Positions 1 to 11,686 of a stretch of 64,000 nt of DNA are shown in pieces (position 1 is the stretch's first letter; each line of letters opens with the position of its first letter). The notes beneath the pieces were generated by a model. The model worked only from the letters and a program-made list of their open reading frames with translations, was not told where the DNA came from and did no database searches. The stretch is from Thermothielavioides terrestris NRRL 8126 (Eukaryota; Ascomycota; Sordariomycetes; Sordariales; Chaetomiaceae): positions 4,408,501-4,472,500 of the forward strand of contig NC_016459.1 of the NCBI RefSeq assembly GCF_000226115.1, given 5' to 3'. Both the position numbers and the translations under genes were made by a program.

Positions 1-640
1 CGGCACGCAGGATATCGAACGGCGGTCGGCATGGCGGTCGGCACAACGGTCGGCACGCAGGATATCGAACAGCGGTCGGCACGGCGGTCGGCACGCAGGA
101 TATCGAACGGCGGTTTGGCATAGCGGTCGGCGCCCTGGTTATTGAACGGTGGTCGGTACAGCGGTCTGCGCCCTGGATATCGAACTGCGGTTGGCACGGC
201 GGTCGGCACGTAGGATATCGAATGGCGGTCGGCACCGCGGTCGGCGCCCTGGTTATTGAACGGCGGTCGGTACGGCGGTCGGCACGCAGGGTATCGAACG
301 GCGGTCGGCACCGCGGTCGGCGCCCTGGATATCGAACTGCGGTTGGCACGGCGGTCGGCATGGCGGTTCGGCATAGCGGTCGGCGCCCTGGATATTGAAC
401 AGCGGTTCGGCATAGCGGTCGGCACCCTGCATATTCAACGGCGGTCGGTACGGCGGTCGGCATAGCGGTCTACGCCCTGGATATTGAACGGCGGTCGGCA
501 CGGCGGTCGGCACGGCGGTCGGCACGGCGGTCGGCGCCCTGGTTATCGAACTGCGGTCGGTACAGCGGTCGGCATGGCGGTTCGGCACAGCGGTCGGAGC
601 CCAGGATATTCAACGGCGGTTGCAGATATCGTAGTTATCC
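1..640. repeat. GC-rich compound minisatellite
   Basis: The stretch is built from many copies of a 12-13 bp core (cggcacggcggt, with t/a variants) punctuated by one of two spacers, gcaggatatcgaac or gccctggatattgaac. The number of cores between spacers varies. Copies are diverged but clearly tandem, and the array probably continues left of the window. Open frames on both strands through it encode only short AVPT-type repeats and are by-products. The array ends near 640, where the sequence becomes non-repetitive. Confidence 0.9.
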
Positions 641-2936
641 TGGCCATCGCAAGCACATCGCAGATATCGCAGGCAATGCAGTATGCAGGCGTTGCTCGCC
701 TGCGTAAGGTGTTTTAGCGGGCCCGACATACGCAACAGAGGAGATGCCTAAAAAGGAAGTATCAAAACATCAACAAGCACTCGAAAACACCAGAAAATGG
801 CCATTTGGGCCGTTTTTTGCAGTATCTACAGCTTCAAATTCGATGGCGATGGTTGCCCACTGTTGCTACTGCTGTCAAAATGGGTGTGTGGTGCAGCCAT
901 TTGGACCCACTTTAACCTGGTGTTTGAGAACCACAACAGTCCTGAAACACGAGTGTCGGTGGCGACAGCTGCTGAGTGTCCATCGTATGGTCAGTATGGT
1001 CGAAGGATGGTTGCACGGCTTCCGTGTTCTGGCAAGGTTTGCGGCATCTGGTGAAACGGACTTTCAGATGCATATAGTTACACAGTTCCTCGGTGAGAGA
1101 GCAGACGAAGATCTCAATTCGGGCTTGGCCCTTCTCCAATATCTCCCAAACATGGTGCCAAGCCGTTCTGACCGGAGCTCCCCTTCGAAGGAGGGTGAGA
1201 CGCCAACATCCCAGCCGATGGCACTTGTGCGGGAGCTAAAGCGCGGGGCTTTTGACCTGCTTCGACCTATCAACACCGCGAATCACGTCGGTCCTCTTAC
1301 TCGTCCCTGTCCATTGGACAGGGAAGCAACGGATATTTCCTCCCGCAATGTGCAACCCCAAGATTTTGCTGCGCATTGCATTGCGCAGTGTCCCCCCGGA
1401 CCAACCCTCCTGGAACTGTGACTGTCCGAAGGTAGTGTAGTGTCCAGGCACCCCGCAAATCGTTTGTTGCTGCTCGCTTCCTCCTGTCGAAGCAAGAAGT
1501 GAAGAACACAAATTCCTGCCATGCGCCATTGAGATCTGCATGAACCTTTATCCAGTTGTGGACCGCGGGGAATGCGATTCCGTGCAAATCCGCGCGAAAG
1601 AGGGCGGCAAACCTCTTCATCTGAAACAGTTTTCGCAAGCCTCTAAAAAAAAAGGCCCCACCTATGACCTCATCCATGGAACGGCGGCTAGTGTCGAAGA
1701 TGGAAATCACACGAAAACAAGAGAGGGCTTTGTGGATGGCACAGTAAGAGCGGTCTGGGAGTGACCGGGTCGTCTTGTGGAACAGTGAACTCCCACTAAG
1801 CACTGGCTTGGTCAAGGAGGGAGCTGTTCCGTTCATAAATTTGAAGGGCAACATTCTGCGCATCTCTTGTCTGCTTGACGTAGCCGATCCTTGTTTTGAA
1901 TCAGGGACATAACCCAAGATCTGCTGATCGACAGGGCTGTGCCATTGCCGTCCCGGGTGGGTGGCTACAACAAGGTGAAGTATACAGTATACACAGTAAG
2001 TTGGGAGTCTTCTGTTTGCTTCAATCGGTTTCCACGTGGCTGCCAAGTGTCGAAGTAAGAACCTAAAACGCTTCTTCCACGGTCTCCAGGACTAGGTATT
2101 GTACGCCAGTTTCAGGCACAACTTGGCCTTACCGACGCTGGTCCGACTGACATTGAAGTTGGTGCCCTTGGCGACTCCATGGTATGGTAGCCTGAAACTC
2201 AGTAGTTACTGTTTTAACGACTGCGGTAGATCCCATTCTTTCGTGAGCCTTCGCCAACGCGACCGCTCTTTGACACTTCCCCGTGCGAGGACGCACTCCT
2301 TACTGTAATATCTACAAGATCCCGGGCAAGGCAGCCCGCCGTTACACTACAAAGCAAGTCTTCGCCAACAATGTGCATATGCGTTCCGCCCAGTCCACCC
2401 GGCTCCATTGGCTCCATTGGATATCCAACGCTGCTGAACCTCAATCCAACTTGCGTCACCCTTGTTGTGCCCAGTTCGGCTCCCTTGAATCCCTGAATAA
2501 GTGGCCAGCGTGGGTCACACCCGCCCCTGCTGCAACCCGTGCGACCGCTGTCCTTCTTCTGCATGTATCTCTTTCGTTTTCCCACACACTTTCTCTTCAG
2601 TCCACCTTGTCTTATCCCATCTTTTATTGATCTTTGCACCGGGTTGCAGAGACTTTGAGAGTTGACCTGGGCTGGAGCGGGAAGGCGGACTGGCAACTCC
2701 CTCCAACCAGCTGGTCCTCGCCTGAGTGCTCTTGCCAGTGCCAGGTGCGAAGCACGCTGCCGCACCTTCCTTCCTCGCCGGCCCGAGATTACACGCGCAT
2801 AGCGGGCAGGAGCAAGCACGCAGACACCCGACTTCCTTTCCTTTCCCTCGTTCTTCCACAGCCGATATTTTTTTTTACGGGGCCGCAGTGGGCCTTCCAC
2901 TCTCGGGTTATTAAAACATCAGCGGCACACAGCACC
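641..2936. other. Intergenic region and leader of the GT31 gene
   Basis: I see no recognisable gene. The longest forward frame (744-1421, 225 residues) and reverse frame (2046-1297, 249 residues) overlap, resemble no family I know, show no splice pattern and have mixed amino-acid composition typical of chance frames. The last 300 bases before 2937 are pyrimidine-rich (for example the ttcctttcctttccctcg run near 2834) and would serve as promoter and 5' leader of the downstream glycosyltransferase gene. Confidence 0.5.
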
Positions 2937-4589
2937 ATGGGCGGCACGATATCGAGTCCGCACCGATGCTTCAGCATGCGAAACCCCTTCGCACGGGCAT
3001 TGTTGCTCACCCTGGCCATGTTCAGCGTCAGCTGGATATTCCTTCGGTCGGACATAGACGTGAGGTCGGCGCTCCGGAAGACAGCCGCCTCAGCCAGGGA
3101 GGTGATGTCGCAAAGACCACTGGGATTCGGGATAACCGCAGAAACGTCAGCCGAGAAGCACGGCAGCCACGCACAAAGCTCGAATGCGTCACGCGTCATG
3201 ATTTGCGACTACGACATAGAACGACTCAAGAAATGGAAGGAACAATACCATCTCCAGGACACGTTCGAGTACACCAAGCGGTACGTACAAGTGAGGCGGC
3301 AGAATATCACCAGGAAGTCGGTTACCAAGCTCGGGCAAGACTTCCTCGCCGGCGAGGTCAAGGTGGTGGACGTGAACCAGCAGTACGCAGCCGAGACGTG
3401 CCCGGAGCCGCTCGTGGTGCCGGTTCCGCAGTCTCCCTTTCCCGAGACAGTCAACGCCTCCGAATTCATGTTCGGCGTTTCGACCACTTACAAGCGATTC
3501 GTCGACCCGCGCACGAGCCCGATTAACGAGTGGTCCTACTGGCTCACCGACGGCAAGGGCAACTCAAACGGCGGAAAACTGGTTCTCATGCTGCTGGACG
3601 CCTCAGAGAGCGAGCTGGGAGATGCCTACAGCAAGCTCACCAGCCGTGGCATCGACGTGGACGTGTACCGGTCAGATCCGAGCATGATCATGGCAGTGCG
3701 CTACCTCACGCTGGTGCCCCAGATGTACAATCACCCAGAGCGAGTCAACAAGAAGTGGCTCGTCGTCTGCGACGACGACACCTTCTTTCCCTCGTTCCAC
3801 GCGCTCGCAGACAAGTTTGCCGAGTACGACCACGAGAGGCCCATGTACATCGGCACCTTCTCAGAGGACGTGAACAACATCCAGCGGCACGGGTCTCAGG
3901 CATTCGGTGGCGCCGGCGTGTTTCTCAGCGTGCCAATGGCCGAGATCGTCGCCGAGAAGTACGACACGTGCAGGACGGAGGACAAGATCCGCGAATCTAA
4001 CAGCGGGTGGGGCCCCCAGGGCGACATCCTCCTGCGCAAGTGCATCTACGAGAACTCAGAGGTGAAGCTCACGCTGCTCAACGACCTCTGGCAGCTCGAC
4101 CTGTTGGGCGACCCGTCGGGCTTCTACGAGTCCGGCATCAAGCCGCTGTCGCTGCACCACTATCGCGGCGGCATCTGGCACACTGCCCACCCGTGGCACT
4201 ACACCAAGGTGGCGCACGTCTGCGGCGAGGACTGCACGCTGCAGCGCTTCCAGACTGCCGACAACTTCATCATCTCCAACGGCTTCAGCGTGGCCTACTA
4301 CCCCTGGGGCATCGACTTCGACCTCAACCAGTTCGAGGCCACATTCCACGCCGCGCCGGAGAACAAGGGGTGGAACCTTGACTACAAGATGGGTCCGCAG
4401 CGGCCTTCGCTGCACAAGACGGGGCGCAAGATCTCGTGGGACCTGAAGGAGGCGACCCGCAATGAGGACGGCACCGTAAGTCAAGTATATGTGTTGAAGC
4501 ACTACGACTGGCGGTGGAAGAATCCGGATGGGACGCCGATGACTGAACGCGACGGCGTCATCGAGCTAGTGTGGATGCCGGATGACTGA
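2937..4589 (+). CDS. Fringe-like glycosyltransferase, family GT31/DUF604, type II membrane protein
   Basis: Single-exon gene of 550 codons. I chose the ATG at 2937 because it has a good context (agcaccATGG) and lies just before a type II membrane anchor; the frame is open further upstream but that part reads like leader. Residues about 14-36 (FARALLLTLAMFSVSWIF) form the single transmembrane segment, so the catalytic domain should face the Golgi lumen. The fringe-type core has a metal-binding Asp cluster at residues 279-281 (VVCDDDTFF), followed by MYIGTFSED and AFGGAGVFLS, as in GT31 beta-1,3-glycosyltransferases. The acceptor and donor cannot be read from the sequence. A C-terminal Trp/His-rich part (LHHYRGGIWHTAHPWHY) is usual for the fungal DUF604 group. 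No intron is needed. Confidence 0.85.
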   Translation: MGGTISSPHRCFSMRNPFARALLLTLAMFSVSWIFLRSDIDVRSALRKTAASAREVMSQRPLGFGITAETSAEKHGSHAQSSNASRVMICDYDIERLKKWKEQYHLQDTFEYTKRYVQVRRQNITRKSVTKLGQDFLAGEVKVVDVNQQYAAETCPEPLVVPVPQSPFPETVNASEFMFGVSTTYKRFVDPRTSPINEWSYWLTDGKGNSNGGKLVLMLLDASESELGDAYSKLTSRGIDVDVYRSDPSMIMAVRYLTLVPQMYNHPERVNKKWLVVCDDDTFFPSFHALADKFAEYDHERPMYIGTFSEDVNNIQRHGSQAFGGAGVFLSVPMAEIVAEKYDTCRTEDKIRESNSGWGPQGDILLRKCIYENSEVKLTLLNDLWQLDLLGDPSGFYESGIKPLSLHHYRGGIWHTAHPWHYTKVAHVCGEDCTLQRFQTADNFIISNGFSVAYYPWGIDFDLNQFEATFHAAPENKGWNLDYKMGPQRPSLHKTGRKISWDLKEATRNEDGTVSQVYVLKHYDWRWKNPDGTPMTERDGVIELVWMPDD

Positions 4590-5340
4590 GAGCATTTCCG
4601 ATTTATTTCATTTGTTTTGTTTCTTGAAGTTGAGTGGGGTTAGATTTTCCATCGCGTTCAACCGGCTGGGCGGGAGTGATCATGCGGCGACATGGTAAAC
4701 AAACATTAAGAGGCGTTGTGTAATCTTGTATCTAGCTTTGGTAGAAGGCAGAACCAGTTTGCTGCGGGCCTTGCTGGCGGAGAGCTGCGATGTCTTGGGA
4801 GAATCGCGCATGTACATACATTTCGCTAGCTCGCTGGGAAGTAAGAGACGTTCTTCATCACAACCCCTCTGACGGTACTTAACTGGCTGCCTCTGGTGAC
4901 CACGATGTCTCATGTCCTCGGATGTGAGGTCTGAGGCCTCTCTGGCGTCGTCACCCTGTCCTCCGCTACCTCCCAGTCTACAGCGCGGATCGTCGTGCTC
5001 CAGGTTGACGGACTGACATACATCCTTCAACTCGTTCAGGTACCGAACAATACACTAATTGGCGATACCGACATTCAATCAACTCTTCTGCTGCCCTATC
5101 GTGAGATTGTTGTTCATAAACCAATCGTTGCAGTCGTCACCTCATCACCATCACCAACAGACAACCCCTCCAAGCTAGTTACATCCCAATTCAACATCAC
5201 AACGCAAGCCCATAACGACATAACTACCATTTCCAGCATCCAAAACACTATCTGCCTGCCTGTCTCGCTGGTGAGAAACCCACCCTCTCGAAAGCCACCC
5301 ACCTACCTACCTTCTTCACGCGCAAACCGCAAATGAGTGC
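4590..5340. other. Intergenic region between convergent genes
   Basis: Tail-to-tail interval between the glycosyltransferase and the SYLF gene. It holds only short unconvincing frames (for example 5030-4680, -) and must contain both 3' ends. A C-rich, T-poor stretch around 5140-5330 lies next to the end of the SYLF gene. Confidence 0.5.
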
Positions 5341-7301
5341 TCAATGCAACCCACTCTTGCTATCCGCCGCAGCACGATACCTCTCCGACTCCTCCGTCTC
5401 CACATACGCCGGCGGCAGATCGTCCGCGTCGTGCGGTGGCTGCTCCTGCTGCAGCGCGTCAGAGTACATGGGCGGCGGGGGCGGCGGCGGGGGGAACTGC
5501 GCCGCTTCGGCGGCTGCCTCGGCTGCTTTGGCGGATGCCGCGCTCGTCGTGGCGGTGGCTGCGGCGCCCGGCGGGGCGGTGGACGGGCCTGCGGCGGAGT
5601 GGGCTTCGCCGAGGTTCAGGCTTTGCATGCCGGCTGTGGCGGCCGGGATGCCGCCCGCTGATTCGGGATGGGGAGGCGGAGGGGGAGGGACCCAGGTGCT
5701 GGCGGCGGCGGAGGTTCCGGGAGAAGGTGGTGGTGGGAAGGAAGGGGTGGTGCTAGTGCCGGTGCCGGCAGCGGCGCCGAAGCCCGGGCTGGCGGGGCTC
5801 ACCGGCCGGCCCGACTGTTGTTGCTGTTGTCCGTGCCAGCCTTCGGCCCCCTTCAGCACCTCGTACAGGCCCCGCGCGGCGGCAGGCCACATGCCCGGCG
5901 GGCCGTGGGCAGGCACCTCGCCGCGGAGGATCTTGGCGACGGGCACGGGCTGGCCGTAGAACCGCGCGTTGGCGCCGTCGCGCTCGGCGATCACGGTGCC
6001 GTCGATCTGCACGCCGGCGAACAGGCCCCGCGACTTGACGTAGCTGTACACGGGCTTCTTGATGGCCTCACGGAACGGGCTGGGCTGGCGGTCCGCGCGC
6101 TTCTCCTTCCTGGCCTTGTCCTTCTGGTCCTCGTCGCCCATGCCCTGCTCGTGCTCCGGCACAGGACCAGTCTGGAAATGCGTCTTGTCCGGTGACAGTG
6201 GCTGGGGCTGCTGCTGCTGCGGGGGCGCCAGTGTCGCCGGGTGGTGCGTGGTCTCGCCGTCCCTGCCTCGGTCGTGGTGCTGAGCTTGCTCCCGGCTGCC
6301 GGCGGGAACGCCCCAGCCCAGCGCGCCGCCCGCGCCGAAAGGGCCTGCCGTCACGGCGAGGTCCGAGCCCAGGCTCAGCCGCGTCTTGGTGAACAGGTCG
6401 AGGGCCTCGCGCGTGTTGATCACGATCACGCAGTCGTAGATGTCCACGCCGGCGACGAAGCCGGCTCCGATGGAGGTGACTTGGATTCCGGAGGGCGGCG
6501 ACCAGCTGCCGTCGGGGAGGCGCGCGAGCAGGATGCCGCTACCGCTGGAGCCGGTTGCTTGGAAGCCGAGGCGGACGGCGGTGAAGATGGCGAGGCCCTG
6601 GGCTCGCGCAATGACTTTGGATGGAATGGTGAGGAGCACGCGGGACTTCTTGTGCTTGTCTGACGGGGAGGCGGGCGGCTTCTCGGCAGAGGCGGTCGTG
6701 GCCGGCGCTGGCGGGACTGAGCCGGAGACGGTGGGGGGAACGGTATCGCTGTAAACGCCGTCCCCTGCGGGAAAGGGGTTAGTAAGGTTCCGCGAGCAGT
6801 CGTCGGGTTAGGGGCTGGCTTACTGCAAAAGCCCCTCAGAATCCTGGCTGCCTTTTCGCACTCCTTGTCCAGCGACTCAGGGAGGAAGCCCTCGGACCCG
6901 AACTTGTGGGCCAAGGCATTAACTGGCCCGGCGACTTTGCTGCTGAAAGCAGCGCCCAGAGCGGCGAACCTGTGTGGCTTCTTCCCGTCATGGCCTCCGC
7001 CCTCGCCGTCATGGTGAGCCTGCTGACCCCACTTCGGCGGATGCGCGTCGGTCGGAGACGCGTTGTAGATATCCTCGTCGGCGGCTGTCGGGGGCGGCGC
7101 GAACTGCGGGTGGGCTGGATCGTATGCGGGGATATGGTAGTCGGGGTCGGGGAGCGGCGTCTCGTTGGAGTGCTTCGGCGGGGCGGCTTGCGAGGTCTGA
7201 ATGGGCGGCGGGCCCCGCGGAGGAGGAGGAAAATGCTGCTGCTGACCCGGCTGGGCCGCTTGGCTGGCCTGCGGCGGCTGTTGCTTGCCGTTCGAACTCA
7301 T
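5341..7301 (-). CDS. Ysc84/SH3YL1-type SYLF-domain protein (actin- and lipid-binding)
   Basis: Two exons, 7301-6824 and 6764-5341, joined over a 59-bp intron (GTAAGC...CCGCAG); 633 residues. Residues 1-115 are Pro/Gln-rich. The SYLF (DUF500) domain starts near 125 (FLPESLDKECEKAARILRGF) and runs through AQGLAIFTAVRLGFQ, GAGFVAGVDIYDCVIVIN and LDLFTKTRLSLGSDLAVTAGP. It is interrupted by a charged Gln-rich insertion of about 80 residues, then resumes with KPVYSYVKSRGLFAGVQIDG and the RFYG motif. The tail is long, Pro/Gly/Ala-rich, and carries a PPAY motif that could bind WW domains. Family members bind actin filaments and phosphoinositides at endocytic patches; the yeast relatives add an SH3 domain, which is absent here, as in many filamentous ascomycetes. 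The role in endocytosis is inferred from the family. Confidence 0.9.
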
Positions 7302-10300
7302 TTCTTCCGGGCGTAGGTCTGGCGCAGAATTCAGTGGTGCTGGCGGGTTATCTGCTGTTGGGTCGTTGGGTTGATCAAGATGGTCGGTGCGGGGAAAGCG
7401 AGCGGCAGCTGTGGGTCACAAGCACGGCGGTTTAGTTCTCGGTTTTATTCCTCGAAAGTCAGCGAAGCTCAGCGTAACCAAGCTAGGTGGCTGGTGGTCA
7501 GAGAATCGCATAGAAACTGGTAGCAGTTCATGTTTGTACAATGTCCATTCTTGATTCTCGACGCCATTCAATCTCAGGACACCTCGCAACGAGAGGCCTC
7601 CAGAAGGATACACTGACGTCACATTGTGGAACTTCGAGAACCCCAACCCTGATTCCTCCATGAACCTCGGCGATCATGGATGAATGGGATGTTGACTCGG
7701 ACCCATTGAAGTACTTGGCCATTTTCTTGACCGAACACTCCGGGAACAACACAGCTCAAGTCCCTTGCAGCTCTGGTGACGAAAACAACTCGACAATTAA
7801 AATACTTCTTTGTTGTCGTCTCGGTTGGGGTCCATGGACCCCGGGCGCCATTTCGATAACAGCATCCTTCTTCCCTCAACCACGCCGTTGGGTCAGCCGG
7901 CGCTAACTCTACTAGTGTACGGAGTACTGTACATACTGTGTAAGTCGCACACAGGGGGCTGTTGAGGATGACGCGTCACATGCCGCGTCTGCTCCCACGC
8001 ATGCGGTTTCGGTGAATCAACGATCATTCCATCAGCGTCATGGCCGATTCCCTACCTGCGTTATGCGCATGTGTCAGATCCTCGTCGCCACGAGTCTCGT
8101 CTCAATATCAGTCCGGGGCCAAGCCGGGGAACGCCGTGGTTGGGGGCGGCAGACCCGTTGCGTAGGACGCATCACTGTCAGACGCGCCGGGAAATCATAG
8201 CATGGCTGATATGATCGTGGAGATTAGGTGTGGCTTGCTATTGCTATCTATGTAGTGTAATATGCGGCCGCCCGTCAGCAGTGGTTCGATCCTGTCGCCC
8301 GTGTTTCCGGGATGCCGTCCGGGACGTTGATTAGCTGACCCTCCCTCGCCCGACGATCTGGATCGGATCTGCAGTGTCTGCATGCGTGGACATGAGCGCG
8401 TTTCTGTGCCCGTCATTGGAGCTCGAATGGTTCAGGGGAAAGTGCAGGATGAAAAGCTGTAAGCTCCATGACTGTATGACGTCCATGACAAGTTAATCTG
8501 GACTTACATACTGGCGTTCTGAGAGGGCTTCTTGCCCTGTGTATGCATAGAAAGACCGTAATAGGCACCTGGATTCAGCGTACGTTGTTGGTTGTTCCTG
8601 GGCTGTCGTGCGTCCTGAAGCTAACCAAGCACCAGGTTATCTTGCAGACAGAGTAGAGACTTTCAGACTTAGAGTTGAAAGCTGCTGGAGTTGTTCCAGT
8701 CCATCAGCTTTTCTCCAACGAGTTGTCGCACAATGTAAGGGCCCGCAGTATGGCTTGTATTGCCAGACCTTGCTAGTCAAAGCGACGTACGGGTGGATTT
8801 GAAAGAACTCGCTGGATAAGAAATGGTCAAGCATGGGGGGAATGTCAGAACAGGAGAGGACACCGACGGGAATCGGCTTGAATTCGATTCCGTGGCTGCT
8901 GAGCATTGATGCCCATGATGGGATAGTAATTCGTCTACAACCTGCGGCCTGCAACCAATATCACAGTGGATCTGGTCATTAGTTCCCGCTCCATCCGTGT
9001 GGACATCAGTGAAACCCATATCTTGCGGCGTTGTGGGGGTGGGGATCCAGCATTGAGAGCCTCAGGACTTTCGGAACTTTGTGAACGCCTAAGACCGACT
9101 CAGGGGCTGGCCGGAGGAGGCGAGTCCTCCGTCCGCGGTGTCATCGTCGGACGAATGCAGGTCCCAAGCCCACAACAAGCGGCAGACTGCAGGTCCTTGG
9201 GTGACACGAGCAGCGGGATGTAGAGGGGGGGGCCACGGGAATGATTAACAAGTTGGTCAAGCAGAACAAAAGTTACGAGATGAGGCCATGAGGCTGAATA
9301 AGGGGTTTGTCAAGCAAATGGATTCGCTTCGTGGGGTTGTCCTCCCGCACCGTTCAAGTCTACGACCATGCCAACTCTGAAGTGTGTATGCTAGCACCGA
9401 TGACTGGAACTTGGCAAGGAACTTCCAAGGCGGTTGCACCGTCCTCTCGATGGTGTGGACGGAAGGGAAACAGATCCGAATAGTGCAACAGCCGCAGCCG
9501 TGGCGTCGCGGGGTAAGGTTCGGCAATTCTCTCGTGCTCTTGCTGAGTGTCTCCTTGAGTGGGAGGCTTTCAGCGTTGCCCCTCACCCCTTCTCCTCCCT
9601 CCGGCCTCTGCCGAATTCATGGCGGCGTGCGGAGGGGCGGCAGTAGCAGTGTTCATTGGAGATAGGGTGGAAAACAACGCTTGAGTAGAGGAACGACGAC
9701 GACTTGTCGAGCACACGTGCACTCCCAGTGTCCTCTCCTTTGCCGCCCACGATGAGCGGCAACCCCTCAGTTCAGAAAACCGGGCTGGTGCGCCCCGGCT
9801 CGGCCTCCACTTTGATAGCTTCCCGTGTTCTGCTGCGTACCACGCAGCTCCGCGCAACCCGTGCCGCCTCTGGTCACCAGTCTGGTGTGCCCAGCGTTTC
9901 TCACCGATGCCAGCCGGCAGGGTGTCCAGCGGCTGGCTTGAGGGATCCCGCGGGTTCCGGGAAACAGGGGACGAAGGGCTTCGATTGGGGATGAAACCAA
10001 TTCAGCCTTGGCGCACAAGTTTGATACATCATACGCCGCTCCATTGCTTGGGAGCCCTGAGAGCGAGTGTACACGACATATGTAGTGTATGTAGGCCCTT
10101 GTCGCTGTGCGGCTTCTCATGCCTACCGATCGTTCCCGTTTCCGGAGTCATCGGCTGCAGGAGCACGTGGGCGCAGGTATGCTGGACAAGGTCCATCCTC
10201 ATTGCCTACCTACAACTAACGCCGTGGATACCCCCTGCTCGGGAGCACAAACGGGGTTCGGGGAATACATGTATGCGACAGACAAACGCACTCTCGATGT

Positions 10301-11117
10301 CCCGTTTGGCCCCATAGGCATACGTATGTACTTACATGAGTTAGCGAACACTTCACTAGATAACGTCATTGTTCGGAATGCACTTCCACCGTCGCGTATG
10401 CACGACCACTCGGGCTCTTGCCCAGCTATCCATCAAACTACCCGACGGAACGGCGTCTCAGTGGATGGCAAGGGTACCTACCTTACCTGAGGGGTGACCT
10501 GCCCGATGCGACGACCCACAGCGCTAGTGGAGTGTAGTGGGGTTCGCGGCCTCAGCCCTGGCGGCCGGTCCCAGGAATTACAATGCCCCCCTGGTTTGTT
10601 TGTTAGTTTGGTACTTACGGTGGGTTACAACAAGGGTTGAAAGCCAATCAACAGTGGATTACAGAAACTGTACAGTAAGGTACTTAATCTTCCATAGAAA
10701 AACAGAAGCGCAACAGGTCCATCTCAGTACCCCGTGTACCCCCCCCCCCCGATTCTCAATCACCTGCGCCAGCCGACTTGGTATAGAATGAACCAACCGC
10801 AACAGATAGTCAGAGGGCACTGCATTCCACGCCTAAAAAAATAGCTTCGAACCTACAGAATGGGGCCTTTTTATAGCTGAACTGCCCACCTGGCTGATTT
10901 GGCTGATTTCGCTGATTTGGCTGCCCTGGCCGATCTTGAAGGATTTAATGGTTTTGATGGTGGTGATGCTTTTCTTAATGGTTTGGTGGAATGCAGTGCC
11001 AGAGCTAGTGTAGGAACCGAACAGGTGGGTAAAAAGGCCGATTTTTGGTTGGCTGCAGGGCCCTGTCAAAAAGTGGGGCGAAGAACCAAACTAACAAACA
11101 AACCAGGGTTGTACTGT
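7302..11117. other. Gene-poor region, left part
   Basis: I find no supported gene. Frames are short and on both strands. Short palindromic strings typical of Sordariomycete intergenic DNA recur, such as gtacggagtactgtac near 7917, gggtacctacc near 10471 and ctgtacagtaaggtac near 10669. At 10890-10935 there is a decayed tandem run of a 9-10 bp unit (ctgatttgg/ctgatttcg). A C11 homopolymer lies at about 10740-10750. Confidence 0.5.
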
Positions 11118-11122
11118 AGTTA

Positions 11123-11681
11123 ACCGACCCCATTAAAAGTACTATACGATTTCATTAGAAGTACTACACACCAGGACGGCCCGTACGTCCACCACCATAA
11201 TGTTGCAATGTGGATCACTAATCTGAGGTCGGAGCTCAATGCACCAGCTTATCGATAAGAAAAATCACGTAACTTAAAAGGTTGGAGCTCAACGTACCTT
11301 CTTATCGATAAGGACGTGTCACATGACTTGACCATTGCCTACGCGAAGGCAATGCAAGCCCAGGACCTGCGCGTAGGCAATGCAAGCCCGGGACCTACGC
11401 GTAGGCAATGTCTGACCGGGACTTGGGCTTCCATTGCCTGCCTGCCCGCATGCCCAGGTCCTGGGCATCCATTGCCTGCGCGCCCGCATACCCAGGTTCC
11501 GGGCATCCATTGCCTTTGCGCAGGTCCCGAGCTTGCATGATCCTGAGTGCGGCGATTCCTGTTGTGACATTCAGCTTGGCCGTGTTGTGGCGTGTGCTGC
11601 AAAATTTTGGTGGGCGCGCACGGACCGTCCCGGTGTCTAGTACTTCTAATGAAATCGTATAGTACTTTTAATGGGGTCGGT
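11123..11681. mobile_element. MITE-like non-autonomous DNA transposon with about 64-bp terminal inverted repeats
   Basis: The left end starts accgaccccattaaaagtac and the right end is its reverse complement. The two ends match for about 64 bases with only three mismatches, after which they drift apart. The element is flanked on both sides by the 5-bp direct repeat agtta (11118-11122 and 11682-11686), the expected target-site duplication. There is no transposase frame. Inside the left end is a duplicated motif, ggagctcaa...cttatcgataag, at about 11234-11258 and 11284-11312. The centre (11338-11540) is a long imperfect hairpin. The superfamily is uncertain: 5-bp duplications are not diagnostic by themselves. 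The low divergence between the ends suggests fairly recent insertion, or selection to keep the ends alike. Confidence 0.85.
11338..11540. repeat. Internal imperfect hairpin built from short direct repeats
   Basis: The left arm (11338-11415) repeats a unit of about 31 bases around ggcaatgcaagcccaggacc. The right arm (11428-11540) repeats a unit of about 40 bases around cccaggtcctgggcatccat and tgcctgcgcgc, the reverse complement of the left-arm motif. The two arms can fold on each other in several registers. It lies inside the MITE-like element. Confidence 0.75.
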
Positions 11682-11686
11682 AGTTA

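Noticed and set aside
744..1421. 225-residue forward frame after the minisatellite
   Set aside because: It overlaps a 249-residue reverse frame of similar quality, has no family signature and a composition typical of chance frames.
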